DNA from: Methanolobus sp. UBA118
GTDB taxonomy: Archaea > Halobacteriota > Methanosarcinia > Methanosarcinales > Methanosarcinaceae
Assembly (NCBI GenBank): GCA_002508635.1
Contig: DACO01000068.1
Span: 1 to 18,336, forward strand
Direction: 5' to 3'
DNA length: 18,336 nucleotides
The notes beneath the pieces are model-generated. The model searched no databases and was not told the DNA's origin. It saw only the letters and a program-made list of their open reading frames with translations. The stretch's first letter is position 1; the number at the start of each line of letters is the position of its first letter. Made by a program: the position numbers and the translations under genes. Of the stretch, positions 7,243 to 14,592 are shown piece by piece.

Positions 7243-7943
7243 AAGAGTATCTCCAGGGCTGATTTGAGTTCGTGTATCTTTATCTGTCCGGGGGCCACTG
7301 CCTGTGCTATTGCTCCGTATGTGAGACGTGAACCATAGCAGGGGGCAACTATGCGGCTGTGTTTTCCGACCTCGCCCATCGCAATGGTACACACCTGCTT
7401 TTCCATGTCAGCAGTTGCCTGCAACACATCCAGCACATCCTGTTTTGTTTTTGCCATGACTGCAAGTTTTGCGATATCGCCACCTGCTTCATGTGCGCTG
7501 TTGAGTATTTCCTTCATATCCTCAACACTTGGAGTCTCATTAAAATCATGGGCTGAAACAATGACTGTGACTCCAGCTGCTTTTGCTGCTTCAACGACCT
7601 TGTTTCGCTGCTCTTCATCTGCATTAAGTTCTATATCAACTGCTTCCACGAAAGGCATGATGTCAATCAGGACTGCAATTCTGTCATCTTCTGAACCTCC
7701 CCATTTGCCGCCATCACTTTGTAATCTATTGGTTGCAATACATGGAAGACTTGTGTTCACTTTTATCCTTTCAATGGTCTTCTTTGCCTCATCAAGATCT
7801 GAAAAATTGAGAAGATCTAGCCTCAGTTCAAGCACGTTGGCACCCAGCCACTTTGCTGCCTTTGCATTCTCTGCCGGGTCGTCGTCTATCACTGCAACAA
7901 TTGCAGGTCGTTTGTCAAGGTCGAAGTTGCCTATCTTAACCAT
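7239..7943 (-). CDS. aroD: 3-dehydroquinate dehydratase, type I
   Basis: This 234-residue TIM-barrel enzyme removes water from 3-dehydroquinate through a Schiff base. Catalytic His132 (VSAHDF) and Schiff-base Lys159 (DIAKLAVMA) are present, with the substrate-binding ELRLD at 39-43, the SRIVAPCYGSRLTYG region, and the final QIKIHEL. I prefer the ATG at 7943, which has GGGGTG six bases upstream. A GTG at 7964 would overlap the aroB' stop as GTGA and add seven residues; it cannot be excluded. It is the third gene of the operon, between 3-dehydroquinate synthase and shikimate dehydrogenase, matching the order of the pathway. Confidence 0.95.
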   Translation of the reverse strand: MVKIGNFDLDKRPAIVAVIDDDPAENAKAAKWLGANVLELRLDLLNFSDLDEAKKTIERIKVNTSLPCIATNRLQSDGGKWGGSEDDRIAVLIDIMPFVEAVDIELNADEEQRNKVVEAAKAAGVTVIVSAHDFNETPSVEDMKEILNSAHEAGGDIAKLAVMAKTKQDVLDVLQATADMEKQVCTIAMGEVGKHSRIVAPCYGSRLTYGAIAQAVAPGQIKIHELKSALEILF

Positions 7944-7960
7944 CAGCAACACCCCGGTGT

Positions 7961-9103
7961 TCACTTCTCGATTATGGTCTCTTCGATCTTCATTCCGAAG
8001 TGGCGGCCGATATCCTCTGAGTGGACCAGTATCTCATCGCCAACCTTGAGGTCGGTGACCGCTATGGGTTCCTTGTCCTTTGTAACGAGTTTGATAGTTT
8101 CTGCATTCTGCAGGATGTTCTTGATTATCTTGCCATTGAGGTCTGCTTCAACAAGCATGAGCGGCCTTCTTTCGATCTTCACACGGCCGACAACACCTGT
8201 CCTCTGCTTTCCTTCGCCGTCTACGATTGTGACCTCGTCACCTGCTTTAAGTTCGGAAAGGTAGCGTGTCTTCTCTCCAACCTTGATGTATGCATGTACG
8301 GCACCTGCATTGACTCTGAAGGGACGGGATGCCACATACGGGCTTTCCTCGGACTCAGAATGTACAAGGAACATGCCGTTTGCCTGTGAGCCCACAAGCA
8401 TGCCCTCGCCTCTTACCATAAGGTTGCATGTGTCCACACAGACCCGGTCACCCATGCCGATGGATTCGACCCTTGTAACAACGGCATTCTGGATCGGAAG
8501 TGTCTGAATGCCTGCATTCTCCACGATCTCTGCGGTCTTTTTGATCTGGCTCAGGTCCTTGGTGTCAAGGAGTACGCCATCGGTTCCGTGTTCCATTGTC
8601 TCAAAGGCAAGCTTTGCTTCCTCTGATGTCTTGACCCCAGACATGAGCCTGACATCCTTTTTCTGCAGTCCTGCAATCAGGTTCTCAAGGGGAATTACCT
8701 GCCAGTCAGTGCCTATGGTTATCAGATAATCGCAGACGTTTCCCATTTCTGCCGCAAAGTTCTCGTAATCCTTGTTCTGGATGACAACATAGCCTGCAAC
8801 CTTCAGTCCTCTCTCTTTCAGGCGCAGGGCAGTGGTAACGTCAAGAGAACCGCCATAGTCAGGTGGCAGTGGTTTTGTTCCGTCACCTTCGCCTCCTTTA
8901 CCTACTACTATTATGTCGGCTCCTTCTACCTGATTCGTGGCAAAGGCTGCGACTTTTACATTTCCAAGCTCCTTTACCTTCTCAACATCCGCAGCATCGA
9001 CCAGTATGGCATCCACGCCGGATTCCATTCCGGTGGTAACCACAGCCTTGCGTTCATCCCAACTACCTTCATCGGCTTTGATCCAGATTATCTTATTATT
9101 CAT
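7961..9103 (-). CDS. aroB': 3-dehydroquinate synthase II (archaeal AroB')
   Basis: The 380-residue protein belongs to the archaeal family that oxidatively deaminates and cyclises 2-amino-3,7-dideoxy-D-threo-hept-6-ulosonate to 3-dehydroquinate, replacing classical AroB. It opens with the family start NNKIIWIKADEGSWDERK and contains VGKGGEGDGTKPLP (67-80), GVLLDTKDL, VCVDTCNLMVRGEGMLVGS and ESPYVASRPFRVNAGAVHAYI, blocks strongly conserved in the family. Length is normal. The ATG at 9103 lies 34 bases after the aroA' stop and has no strong ribosome site, so translation may depend on readthrough coupling. aroA' makes its substrate and aroD uses its product, so the three adjacent genes encode consecutive steps. 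Confidence 0.95.
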   Translation of the reverse strand: MNNKIIWIKADEGSWDERKAVVTTGMESGVDAILVDAADVEKVKELGNVKVAAFATNQVEGADIIVVGKGGEGDGTKPLPPDYGGSLDVTTALRLKERGLKVAGYVVIQNKDYENFAAEMGNVCDYLITIGTDWQVIPLENLIAGLQKKDVRLMSGVKTSEEAKLAFETMEHGTDGVLLDTKDLSQIKKTAEIVENAGIQTLPIQNAVVTRVESIGMGDRVCVDTCNLMVRGEGMLVGSQANGMFLVHSESEESPYVASRPFRVNAGAVHAYIKVGEKTRYLSELKAGDEVTIVDGEGKQRTGVVGRVKIERRPLMLVEADLNGKIIKNILQNAETIKLVTKDKEPIAVTDLKVGDEILVHSEDIGRHFGMKIEETIIEK

Positions 9104-9137
9104 ATGAGCACGTCCGCAAGCACTGACCCTGTGAGTT

Positions 9138-9935
9138 TCATTTCAGGATTTCCAGTGCTTCTTCAACTGAAGTTTTATGGTGCACTATCTCCGTTATGGC
9201 TTTTGTAATTTTTGTAGGGTTGTCGTGCTGGAACACATTTCTTCCGATGGCAACACCCCTGGCACCGGCTTCGATGGCACCCTCGATCATTTCAAGGAAC
9301 TCTTCATCAGTGTTTGTCTTCGGTCCTCCTGCAATGACCACAGGTACAGGGCAACCCAGAACCACATCTTTGAAAGAATCAACATCTCCGGTGTAGTTGG
9401 TTTTAATGACATCCGCACCAAGTTCGGCACCCACTCTTGCAGCATGAGCTACAAGCTCGGGATCATGAGGATTGATAATGTCCTTTCCACGGGGGTACAT
9501 CATGGCAAGAAGTGGCATTCCCCAGTAGTTGCAGTCCCTTGCGACATTTCCGAGCTTCTGCAGCTGGTCCGCTTCTGTCTCAGATCCTACATTCACGTGT
9601 ATGGATACAGCATCAGCACCCATTTTCATAACCTCTTCAACGGTGCACACCTGCACCTTGTTGTTAGGGTCGGGTCCCAGGGATGTGGAGGCACTCATGT
9701 GTACAATCAGCCCGATATCATGCCCATATCCTCTGTGTCCGTGATTGACCATTCCTTTCTGCATGAGGATGGCATCAGCACCGCCTTCAGCAACCCTGTT
9801 GATAGAATCAGCTATATCAATCAGCCCTTTTATGGGTCCGTCAGACATACCGTGGTCCATGGGTATGATCACCATGTTCCTGCTGTCCCTGTGCATTATC
9901 CTTTCGATGCGTATCTTTTTTCCGATTTCAGTCAT
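9138..9935 (-). CDS. aroA': 2-amino-3,7-dideoxy-D-threo-hept-6-ulosonate (ADH) synthase
   Basis: The 265-residue class I aldolase-type barrel condenses aspartate semialdehyde with a deoxy-ketohexose phosphate, the first step of the archaeal route to aromatic amino acids. Asp27 (PMDHG), Tyr147 (MMYPRG) and Lys178 (VIKTNYTGD, the Schiff-base lysine) match the catalytic triad of the Methanocaldococcus enzyme with a constant six-residue offset. HGHRGYG, SIHVNVGS and AGGPKTNTDEE are family signatures. The ATG at 9935 follows GAGG by ten bases and fits the family length. Earlier in-frame codons (ATG 9977, TTG 9986) lie very close to the predicted transcription start and would add up to 17 residues. 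It is the first gene of the aro operon, under a promoter with operator-like repeats. Confidence 0.93.
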   Translation of the reverse strand: MTEIGKKIRIERIMHRDSRNMVIIPMDHGMSDGPIKGLIDIADSINRVAEGGADAILMQKGMVNHGHRGYGHDIGLIVHMSASTSLGPDPNNKVQVCTVEEVMKMGADAVSIHVNVGSETEADQLQKLGNVARDCNYWGMPLLAMMYPRGKDIINPHDPELVAHAARVGAELGADVIKTNYTGDVDSFKDVVLGCPVPVVIAGGPKTNTDEEFLEMIEGAIEAGARGVAIGRNVFQHDNPTKITKAITEIVHHKTSVEEALEILK

Positions 9936-9981
9936 ATATTCATGGCCTCTTTCTGCATTATATTGATAAGAATACATGGGT

Positions 9982-10010
9982 ATCAATGTACTAAAGTGTA
10001 CATCAATGTA
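9982..10010 (-). repeat. 20-bp-spaced direct repeat at the aro transcription start
   Basis: ATCAATGTA on the plus strand occurs at 9982-9990 and again at 10002-10010, exactly 20 bases apart, about two helical turns. Between them TGTAC (9987-9991) and GTACA (9998-10002) form an inverted repeat. The block lies between the TATA box and the aroA' start, where a bound protein would block transcription. Confidence 0.6.
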
Positions 10011-10016
10011 TTTATG
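10009..10016 (-). promoter_or_regulatory. TATA box and BRE of the aro operon
   Basis: The minus strand reads CATAAATA here, preceded by the purine-rich AAAGAAAA (10017-10024), a good archaeal BRE. Predicted transcription start is near 9987, giving a leader of about 50 nt for the ATG at 9935. A perfect palindrome abuts the BRE. Confidence 0.65.
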
Positions 10017-10024
10017 TTTTCTTT

Positions 10025-10045
10025 GCTACTATGTCACATAGTAGC
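10025..10045. promoter_or_regulatory. Perfect 21-bp palindrome, candidate operator of the aro operon
   Basis: GCTACTATGT (10025-10034) and ACATAGTAGC (10036-10045) are exact reverse complements around a single C. The palindrome directly adjoins the BRE of the aroA' promoter. No T-run follows on the minus strand, so it is not a terminator for the KaiC-like gene. Position and symmetry suit a dimeric activator or repressor site, possibly sensing an aromatic amino acid (inference). Confidence 0.6.
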
Positions 10046-10111
10046 ACGATTTATTATTTAAAGGTTTTTGTGTTGATAGCAGTAACGTGTATTCAAAAAG
10101 AGAAATTAAGA

Positions 10112-11479
10112 TTACATATCTTTGAGGAATTCACCAATATGTATCCCGTCAGAATCTATGTTGTACTCGATAAGGCGCTTTTCATGATTGCTGCCGTGCA
10201 TTTTGAGAATATAGAGGGCTTTTTTGATCTCATCATCTATCTCCAGGTTCCGAAGGAGTATAAGATTGTCAACAAAGGACGAAACGGGTATTTCGGATAC
10301 CAGAAGGTCGCTTCCCGGGGCCATATTGCCGCCTATCAGCACGGCTGTGATATCCAGGGCTTTGAACAACCTGATAAGATTTGAAAGATGTTCCCTTTTT
10401 TCAGCACAAACCCCGAAAGCATTTTCAAATCCTGATATGTCATCAATTACCACCCTTTTTGCACCGATGGCTTCGATGTATTCTTTAAGTTTAATGGCGT
10501 GTTTGCACGGATTGATCTCCGATGGGGCCATATGGAATATTCTGACAAGGTCTTTATCTTCCAGCTCTTTCAGATCACAACCCAGGTTTTCGGCATAGTA
10601 CCGGATCTCTTCCGGTGTTTCCTCAAAGCTGCTTATAATACCTGGCTCACCTTTCATGGCACCGTCAATAATGAACTGAAGGCCAAAAATTGTCCTGCCG
10701 GTGCCTGTATTGCCTGCAAGCAATGTGGATGACTGCCTGAACAGACCTCCTCCCATCAGCTTTTCCAGGTTGTCTATTCCAAAACCAATCCTTTCCGAAT
10801 TCCACTCGGGTCTGGAAAAAGGAATCTCTATTCTGGGGTAAATGCTTACGCCTGAGGATGATGCTTCAAAGAAATGTTCTCCATTAAGGTAGCTCAGGCC
10901 ACTGAACTTTATAACCTTCAGGCGCCGGTCGGTATTTACACGTCCGATCTTCTGGGAGAGGTATATCACACCGTCAACAATGTCGGTTATAACCGATCTG
11001 CACATCTCCTGTGTGCTCATTGTTCCGGTCAGGTATACGATGGCATTCCAGTCGTTCATTGCCGAGTTCAGTGAGTACATGAATCTCCTTCTTTCTGCTT
11101 CGGGAAATCCGAAACCTATGGGAGTTACAGGATCGATAAGGATTCTGTCAGGATTCAGGGATGCAACTGCATTTCCGAGGTCTACCAGCATGGTCAGGGG
11201 GTCCCTTTCCACCGAACTGATATTGTATGTACGGATATTCAGACTTTCTTCATAGAAGTCATACTGGGACAGTGTCTCACGGATGGATGCTTCTGATTTG
11301 GTTGTGGGGCATACATACAGTACCTTTTCCCCTTCCTTTGCTGCATAGCACAGGCTCTGGATTCCAAGTGTCGTTCTTCCGGTGCCGGGGTTGCCTGCTA
11401 TGAGCACTGTTGAGGTTGCGGGAATTCCGCCTCCCAGTATTTCATCCAGGCCGGGCATACCTGTAGATTTTATATCCAA
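10112..11479 (-). CDS. Double KaiC-domain (RecA-superfamily) protein with altered P-loops
   Basis: The 455-residue protein has two KaiC/RadA-type domains (about 1-220 and 225-455), each opening with the family signature (TGMPGLDEILGGGIP; GIDNLEKLMGGGL). Both Walker A motifs carry arginine in place of the essential lysine: GNPGTGRTT (Arg35) and GNTGTGRTI (Arg262). Walker B stretches are RILID (Asp116) and VVIDD (Asp346). The catalytic Glu pair survives only in domain 2 (SFEETPE, Glu286-287); domain 1 has PTTKSE there. The KMRGS-like arginine is also lost (KFSG at 191-194, KMHGS at 426-430). It may bind nucleotide but hydrolyse it poorly, acting as a signalling or regulatory protein; function is unknown. 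The TTG start has GAGGAG five bases upstream. It has its own promoter and is divergent from guaAA. Confidence 0.85.
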   Translation of the reverse strand: MDIKSTGMPGLDEILGGGIPATSTVLIAGNPGTGRTTLGIQSLCYAAKEGEKVLYVCPTTKSEASIRETLSQYDFYEESLNIRTYNISSVERDPLTMLVDLGNAVASLNPDRILIDPVTPIGFGFPEAERRRFMYSLNSAMNDWNAIVYLTGTMSTQEMCRSVITDIVDGVIYLSQKIGRVNTDRRLKVIKFSGLSYLNGEHFFEASSSGVSIYPRIEIPFSRPEWNSERIGFGIDNLEKLMGGGLFRQSSTLLAGNTGTGRTIFGLQFIIDGAMKGEPGIISSFEETPEEIRYYAENLGCDLKELEDKDLVRIFHMAPSEINPCKHAIKLKEYIEAIGAKRVVIDDISGFENAFGVCAEKREHLSNLIRLFKALDITAVLIGGNMAPGSDLLVSEIPVSSFVDNLILLRNLEIDDEIKKALYILKMHGSNHEKRLIEYNIDSDGIHIGEFLKDM

Positions 11480-11514
11480 TACAACTCCTCGATCATAATA
11501 CGGTAACTGAAAAG

Positions 11515-11536
11515 ATTATATTTATCTTTATATTAA
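11515..11536 (-). promoter_or_regulatory. AT-rich promoter region of the KaiC-like gene
   Basis: On the minus strand this holds two overlapping TATA candidates, TTTAATATAA and GATAAATATA. Either would start transcription at about 11495-11510 and give a leader of 15-30 nt carrying GAGGAG. I cannot choose between them by eye. Confidence 0.4.
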
Positions 11537-11579
11537 ATTTCCTCTCCCTGATGTAGTTTACATTTTGATTTTACTTAAC

Positions 11580-11592
11580 ACTATTTATTTTA
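11580..11592 (+). promoter_or_regulatory. Probable TATA region of guaAA
   Basis: ACTATTTATTTTA lies about 95 bases before the guaAA ATG. If used, transcription would start near 11612 and the leader would be about 70 nt, including the CTATA repeats at 11618-11656. Confidence 0.35.
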
Positions 11593-11617
11593 GTGGTCAC
11601 AGGATATGAAACTGACT

Positions 11618-11656
11618 TATAGTGTGAAATACTATAGCAGAACTATACTATCTATA
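11618..11656 (+). repeat. CTATA repeat cluster in the guaAA leader
   Basis: TATAGT (11618-11623) and ACTATA (11631-11636) form a perfect six-base inverted repeat with a seven-base gap. CTATA recurs at 11632, 11643 and 11652, spaced 11 and 9 bases. The cluster may be regulatory, but the local sequence is AT-rich and chance is a real possibility. Confidence 0.35.
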
Positions 11657-11680
11657 ATAGCACTACATAAGGATAAGCAC

Positions 11681-12250
11681 ATGAGAGAATTAAAGATTCT
11701 TGTTATCAATAACTACGGGCAGTTCTGCCACCTTATCCACCGTTCAGTAAGGGATCTGGACATGGATACGAAGATAGTTCCCAACACGACATCAATTGAG
11801 GACATCCTTGATGAGGAACCCGACGGGCTGATACTCAGTGGTGGTCCCACGATGGAAAGATCCGGACTGTGTTCCGAATACCTTGAGAGTATTGACAGGC
11901 CTGTACTCGGTATCTGCCTGGGTCACCAGCTAATAGCAAAGACCTTCGGCGGAGATGTCGGCCCCGGTGCGTCAGGCGGATATGCTGCGATCAAGGTGGA
12001 AATTGTGGAAGAGGATGAACTCCTGAAAGGACTTGGTCCCACAATGTCCGTCTGGGCATCACATGCCGATGAAGTCGTGAGTCTGCCCGATGATTTCATA
12101 CAACTTGCAAGATCGGATATCTGCGAATATGAGGCAATGAGGCATGTGGAAAGGCCTATCTTCGGTGTACAGTGGCATCCTGAGGTCGCACATACGGAAA
12201 AAGGAGAAAAATTACTGGAAAATTTCCTTGAGATATGTGAGACTTATTAA
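11681..12250 (+). CDS. guaAA: GMP synthase glutaminase subunit (subunit A)
   Basis: The 189-residue class I glutamine amidotransferase releases ammonia from glutamine for a separately encoded ATP-pyrophosphatase subunit that aminates XMP to GMP. The catalytic triad is visible: Cys79 in LGICLGHQ, His166 and Glu168 in VQWHPEVAHTEKG. LSGGPTMER at 52-60 forms the oxyanion strand. The length is that of the free-standing archaeal subunit; the synthetase domain found in bacterial GuaA is absent, and no subunit B gene lies in the window. The ATG at 11681 has AAGGAT six bases upstream; the 25 extra residues possible from 11606 fall in an AT-rich leader and do not match the family. It is single, divergent from the KaiC-like gene and convergent with SRP54. 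Confidence 0.93.
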   Translation: MRELKILVINNYGQFCHLIHRSVRDLDMDTKIVPNTTSIEDILDEEPDGLILSGGPTMERSGLCSEYLESIDRPVLGICLGHQLIAKTFGGDVGPGASGGYAAIKVEIVEEDELLKGLGPTMSVWASHADEVVSLPDDFIQLARSDICEYEAMRHVERPIFGVQWHPEVAHTEKGEKLLENFLEICETY

Positions 12251-12289
12251 GTCTCGCATTCTCCTATGTGAGAATTACTGATCTCACAT
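12239..12289. terminator. Two hairpins between convergent guaAA and SRP54
   Basis: GAGACTT/AAGTCTC (12239-12245 and 12249-12255) and ATGTGAGA/TCTCACAT (12266-12273 and 12282-12289) are perfect stems that overlap the two stop codons. The second is followed by CCCATTTTCTT on the plus strand. Together they probably separate the convergent transcripts. Confidence 0.55.
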
Positions 12290-13603
12290 TCCCATTTTCT
12301 TCATCATCTTTTGCATATTGAACTTACCGCCACGGAATCCTTTCATAGCGGTCTGCATCATCTTGTGATACTTGAGAAGTTCTCTTACGTCATCGCCGGT
12401 ACATCCGGAGCCCATTGCAATCCTCTTGATGCGTGAGCTGCCGATAAGCCTTGGGTTGAGCATCTCTTCCTCAGTCATGGAATCCATGAGAACCCTGTAG
12501 CGCTGGAGCTTGTCCCCGGTTACCTGATAGGCATCCTCGGGTATCTTTGCACCCATGCCTCCAAGGGGCAGCATCTGCATGATCTGCTTCATGGGTCCCA
12601 TCTTATTGAGGCTCTCAAGCTGTTTGTACATATCCTTGAGGGTAAAACGTCCGGTCATCATGGACTGAACATCAAGTTCCTCATCTCCGAGGGCTTCCTC
12701 CGCCTTTTCTATAAGGCTCTTGATATCACCCATTCCCAGAAGCCTGGAAATGAACCTGTCCGGCTCGAAGCGTTCAAGATCGTTTGGCGTCTCTCCGACA
12801 CCGATGAAAGCTATGGATGAGTTTGTCTCGGATACTGCGGAAAGCGCACCACCACCCTTTGCCGTACCGTCCAGTTTGGTGATGACCACGCCTGATATGC
12901 CCACAGATTCATTGAAGGCACGGGCCTGCTCGCTTGCCTGCTGTCCGATAGCACCGTCAAGTACCAGCAGCTTGTAGTCAGGCTTTGCAACGGCATGTAT
13001 GTTCTCCATCTCAACGATCAGATCGCTTTCAAGGGAGTGACGTCCGGCTGTATCAACCACGATCACATCGTATTTCTGGACCTCTTTGAGTCCTCTCTCT
13101 ACGATTCCCACTGCATCGGGATTACCTTCTTCCCCATAGAACGCAACGTTGAGTTTGTCACAGAGGGTCTTTAGCTGCTGATAGGCACCGGGACGGAATG
13201 TGTCGGCACAGATCACCGCAGGCTTGAGACCTTTTCTCTGGAAATAGCGGGCAAGCTTGGCAGAGGTTGTTGTCTTACCACTACCCTGCAGACCTATCAT
13301 CATTATTGTCTGGGGCTTTAGGGGAACATCGGTACTTTCGCCGATGATGTTGATAAGTTCCTGATAGACTATCCTGATCACATGTTCCCTGGGACTCATC
13401 CCGGAGGGAACCTCTTCCTTGAGAGCACGCTCTTTGATGTGCTTTGACATCTCCATGACCAGTTTTACGTTAACATCGGACTGGAGCAAAGCTCTCTGGA
13501 TATCCTTGACTACCTCGTTCACAGTGCGTTCATCGATACGTCCGGATTTTACCAGTTTCTTAAGGGCATCCTGCAAGGAATTTCCTAATTTATCCATTAC
13601 CAT
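12284..13603 (-). CDS. srp54: Signal recognition particle protein SRP54
   Basis: The 439-residue GTPase binds SRP RNA and signal sequences of nascent proteins and docks with FtsY at the membrane. The order is N domain (about 1-95), G domain with GLQGSGKTT at 104-112, DTFRPGA at 134-140, DTAGR at 184-188 and TKLDG at 242-246, and a methionine-rich M domain (about 315-439) with SSRIKRIAMGSGC and a Met/Lys-rich tail (MQKMMKKMGM). Length is normal for archaeal SRP54. ATG codons at 13603 and 13597 both fit; with the TATA-like TTTATTAAAA (13630-13640 region) the leader would be very short, so near-leaderless translation is likely. It is convergent with guaAA, and the EamA gene lies 92 bases upstream on the same strand. 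Confidence 0.96.
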   Translation of the reverse strand: MVMDKLGNSLQDALKKLVKSGRIDERTVNEVVKDIQRALLQSDVNVKLVMEMSKHIKERALKEEVPSGMSPREHVIRIVYQELINIIGESTDVPLKPQTIMMIGLQGSGKTTTSAKLARYFQRKGLKPAVICADTFRPGAYQQLKTLCDKLNVAFYGEEGNPDAVGIVERGLKEVQKYDVIVVDTAGRHSLESDLIVEMENIHAVAKPDYKLLVLDGAIGQQASEQARAFNESVGISGVVITKLDGTAKGGGALSAVSETNSSIAFIGVGETPNDLERFEPDRFISRLLGMGDIKSLIEKAEEALGDEELDVQSMMTGRFTLKDMYKQLESLNKMGPMKQIMQMLPLGGMGAKIPEDAYQVTGDKLQRYRVLMDSMTEEEMLNPRLIGSSRIKRIAMGSGCTGDDVRELLKYHKMMQTAMKGFRGGKFNMQKMMKKMGM

Positions 13604-13629
13604 TTAAGGATCGTCCTGTTATCTTTCTA

Positions 13630-13640
13630 TTTTAATAAAT
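13630..13640 (-). promoter_or_regulatory. TATA region of SRP54
   Basis: The minus strand reads as an AT tract containing TTTATTAAAA. It predicts transcription starting within about ten bases of the SRP54 ATG. Confidence 0.45.
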
Positions 13641-13681
13641 GGGGAGTTCGTATTTAATATTGTTGTAAAACTCTTACGCAT

Positions 13682-13701
13682 GCCTGTAACAGTTATCAGG
13701 C
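13682..13701 (-). terminator. Possible terminator after the EamA gene
   Basis: GCCTG and CAGGC form a five-pair stem with a ten-base loop, overlapping the TGA stop of the transporter gene. Only a short T-rich stretch follows on the minus strand, so this is a weak call. Confidence 0.3.
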
Positions 13702-14529
13702 TATAAGCAAGACGGCGATCATCACGGAAAATACGCCAAACCACTGTCTTCCTGTCAGGCGCTCTTTCAGGAGGATCCATGCCAGCAGCACCGTTACAGC
13801 GGGATATAGTGATGTAAGGACTGCAGCTATGTCAAGCCTTCCTGCCTGTGCTGCAAGGGCGTAGAAGAGATTTCCTCCCGTGTCGAATATGCCTGCAACT
13901 ATCATTAGCGGAAGATGTGTGATGGCAGGCAGTTCTGTCTTTCTCAGGCATAAGGCTGCGAGGAAGTACATTGCAAGGGATGCCACCCTTGCTCCCACAA
14001 GGGGCCAGAGGATAGCATCTCCCTGTATCCTGTCAATGAAGATCATAAAAAAGCCAAAACCCATGCCAGCAAGCAAAGGAAGCTTCAGCCCATCCATCTT
14101 TATCCTTGATGTGTCTCCTTCCCTTGAAATGAACCAGACACCAATGAACGCGAAGATAAAACCCAGCATCTGGGTACCTGCAGGCAGGCCTTCTATTGTA
14201 ATGCCGAAAGCAACGGGGACCAAGGCACTCGATACTGCTGTTACGGGTGCGACAACTCCCATTTTTGAGACCGACAGGGCATGATACAGTGCAAGCAGCC
14301 CGATGCCTCCGGAAATGCCTCCCAGAGCTCCCCAGAGCATGTCCTGTGTGGATGGTATGCTCTCTCCGATCAGCAATGCAGAAAACGCGAGCAATATTGC
14401 TCCGACGATCTGGGATACGATCACTACCGCAAGTACGCCGGTTCGCTTTGTAGCAACTCCTCCGCTGAAATCACCTGCACCCCATGATACTGCAGCTCCG
14501 AGTCCGTATGCAACGGTAGAAAGTTCCAT
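13696..14529 (-). CDS. EamA/DMT-family transporter
   Basis: The 277-residue protein is almost entirely hydrophobic, with about ten predicted membrane helices arranged as two five-helix EamA repeats, as in the drug/metabolite transporter superfamily. Recognisable points are AAVSWGAGDFSGGVATKR near the N-terminus, LLALYHALSVSKMGVVAPVTAVSSALVPV at the end of repeat 1, and the matching LFYALAAQAGRLDIAAVLTSLYPAVTVLLAWILLKERLTGRQWFGV at the end of repeat 2. The LKERLT motif before the last helix is typical. Substrate cannot be told from sequence; family members export or import amino acids, sugars or other metabolites. The ATG has AGGAT nine bases upstream. The gene appears to have its own promoter (TATA-like tract at 14545-14554) just after the tRNA terminator. 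Confidence 0.85.
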   Translation of the reverse strand: MELSTVAYGLGAAVSWGAGDFSGGVATKRTGVLAVVIVSQIVGAILLAFSALLIGESIPSTQDMLWGALGGISGGIGLLALYHALSVSKMGVVAPVTAVSSALVPVAFGITIEGLPAGTQMLGFIFAFIGVWFISREGDTSRIKMDGLKLPLLAGMGFGFFMIFIDRIQGDAILWPLVGARVASLAMYFLAALCLRKTELPAITHLPLMIVAGIFDTGGNLFYALAAQAGRLDIAAVLTSLYPAVTVLLAWILLKERLTGRQWFGVFSVMIAVLLIA

Positions 14530-14576
14530 CTGTTACGTTATCCTGTTTTATTTAGATGAAGAAAAACTCTTTCTGT

Positions 14577-14583
14577 AAAAAAA
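14577..14583 (-). terminator. T7 terminator of tRNA-iMet
   Basis: A run of seven T on the minus strand begins ten bases after the discriminator base of the tRNA, the usual archaeal stop for a single tRNA gene. Confidence 0.6.
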
Positions 14584-14592
14584 GTATCCCAG

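Noticed and set aside
7351..8049. 232-codon plus-strand open frame over aroD/aroB'
   Set aside because: Low-complexity Ser/Ala/Thr composition typical of a codon shadow; both minus-strand genes there have intact catalytic motifs.
9177..10061. 294-codon plus-strand open frame over aroA' and its promoter
   Set aside because: It crosses the aro promoter palindrome and lies opposite a gene with all its catalytic residues; its His/Ile/Val-rich composition is a shadow.
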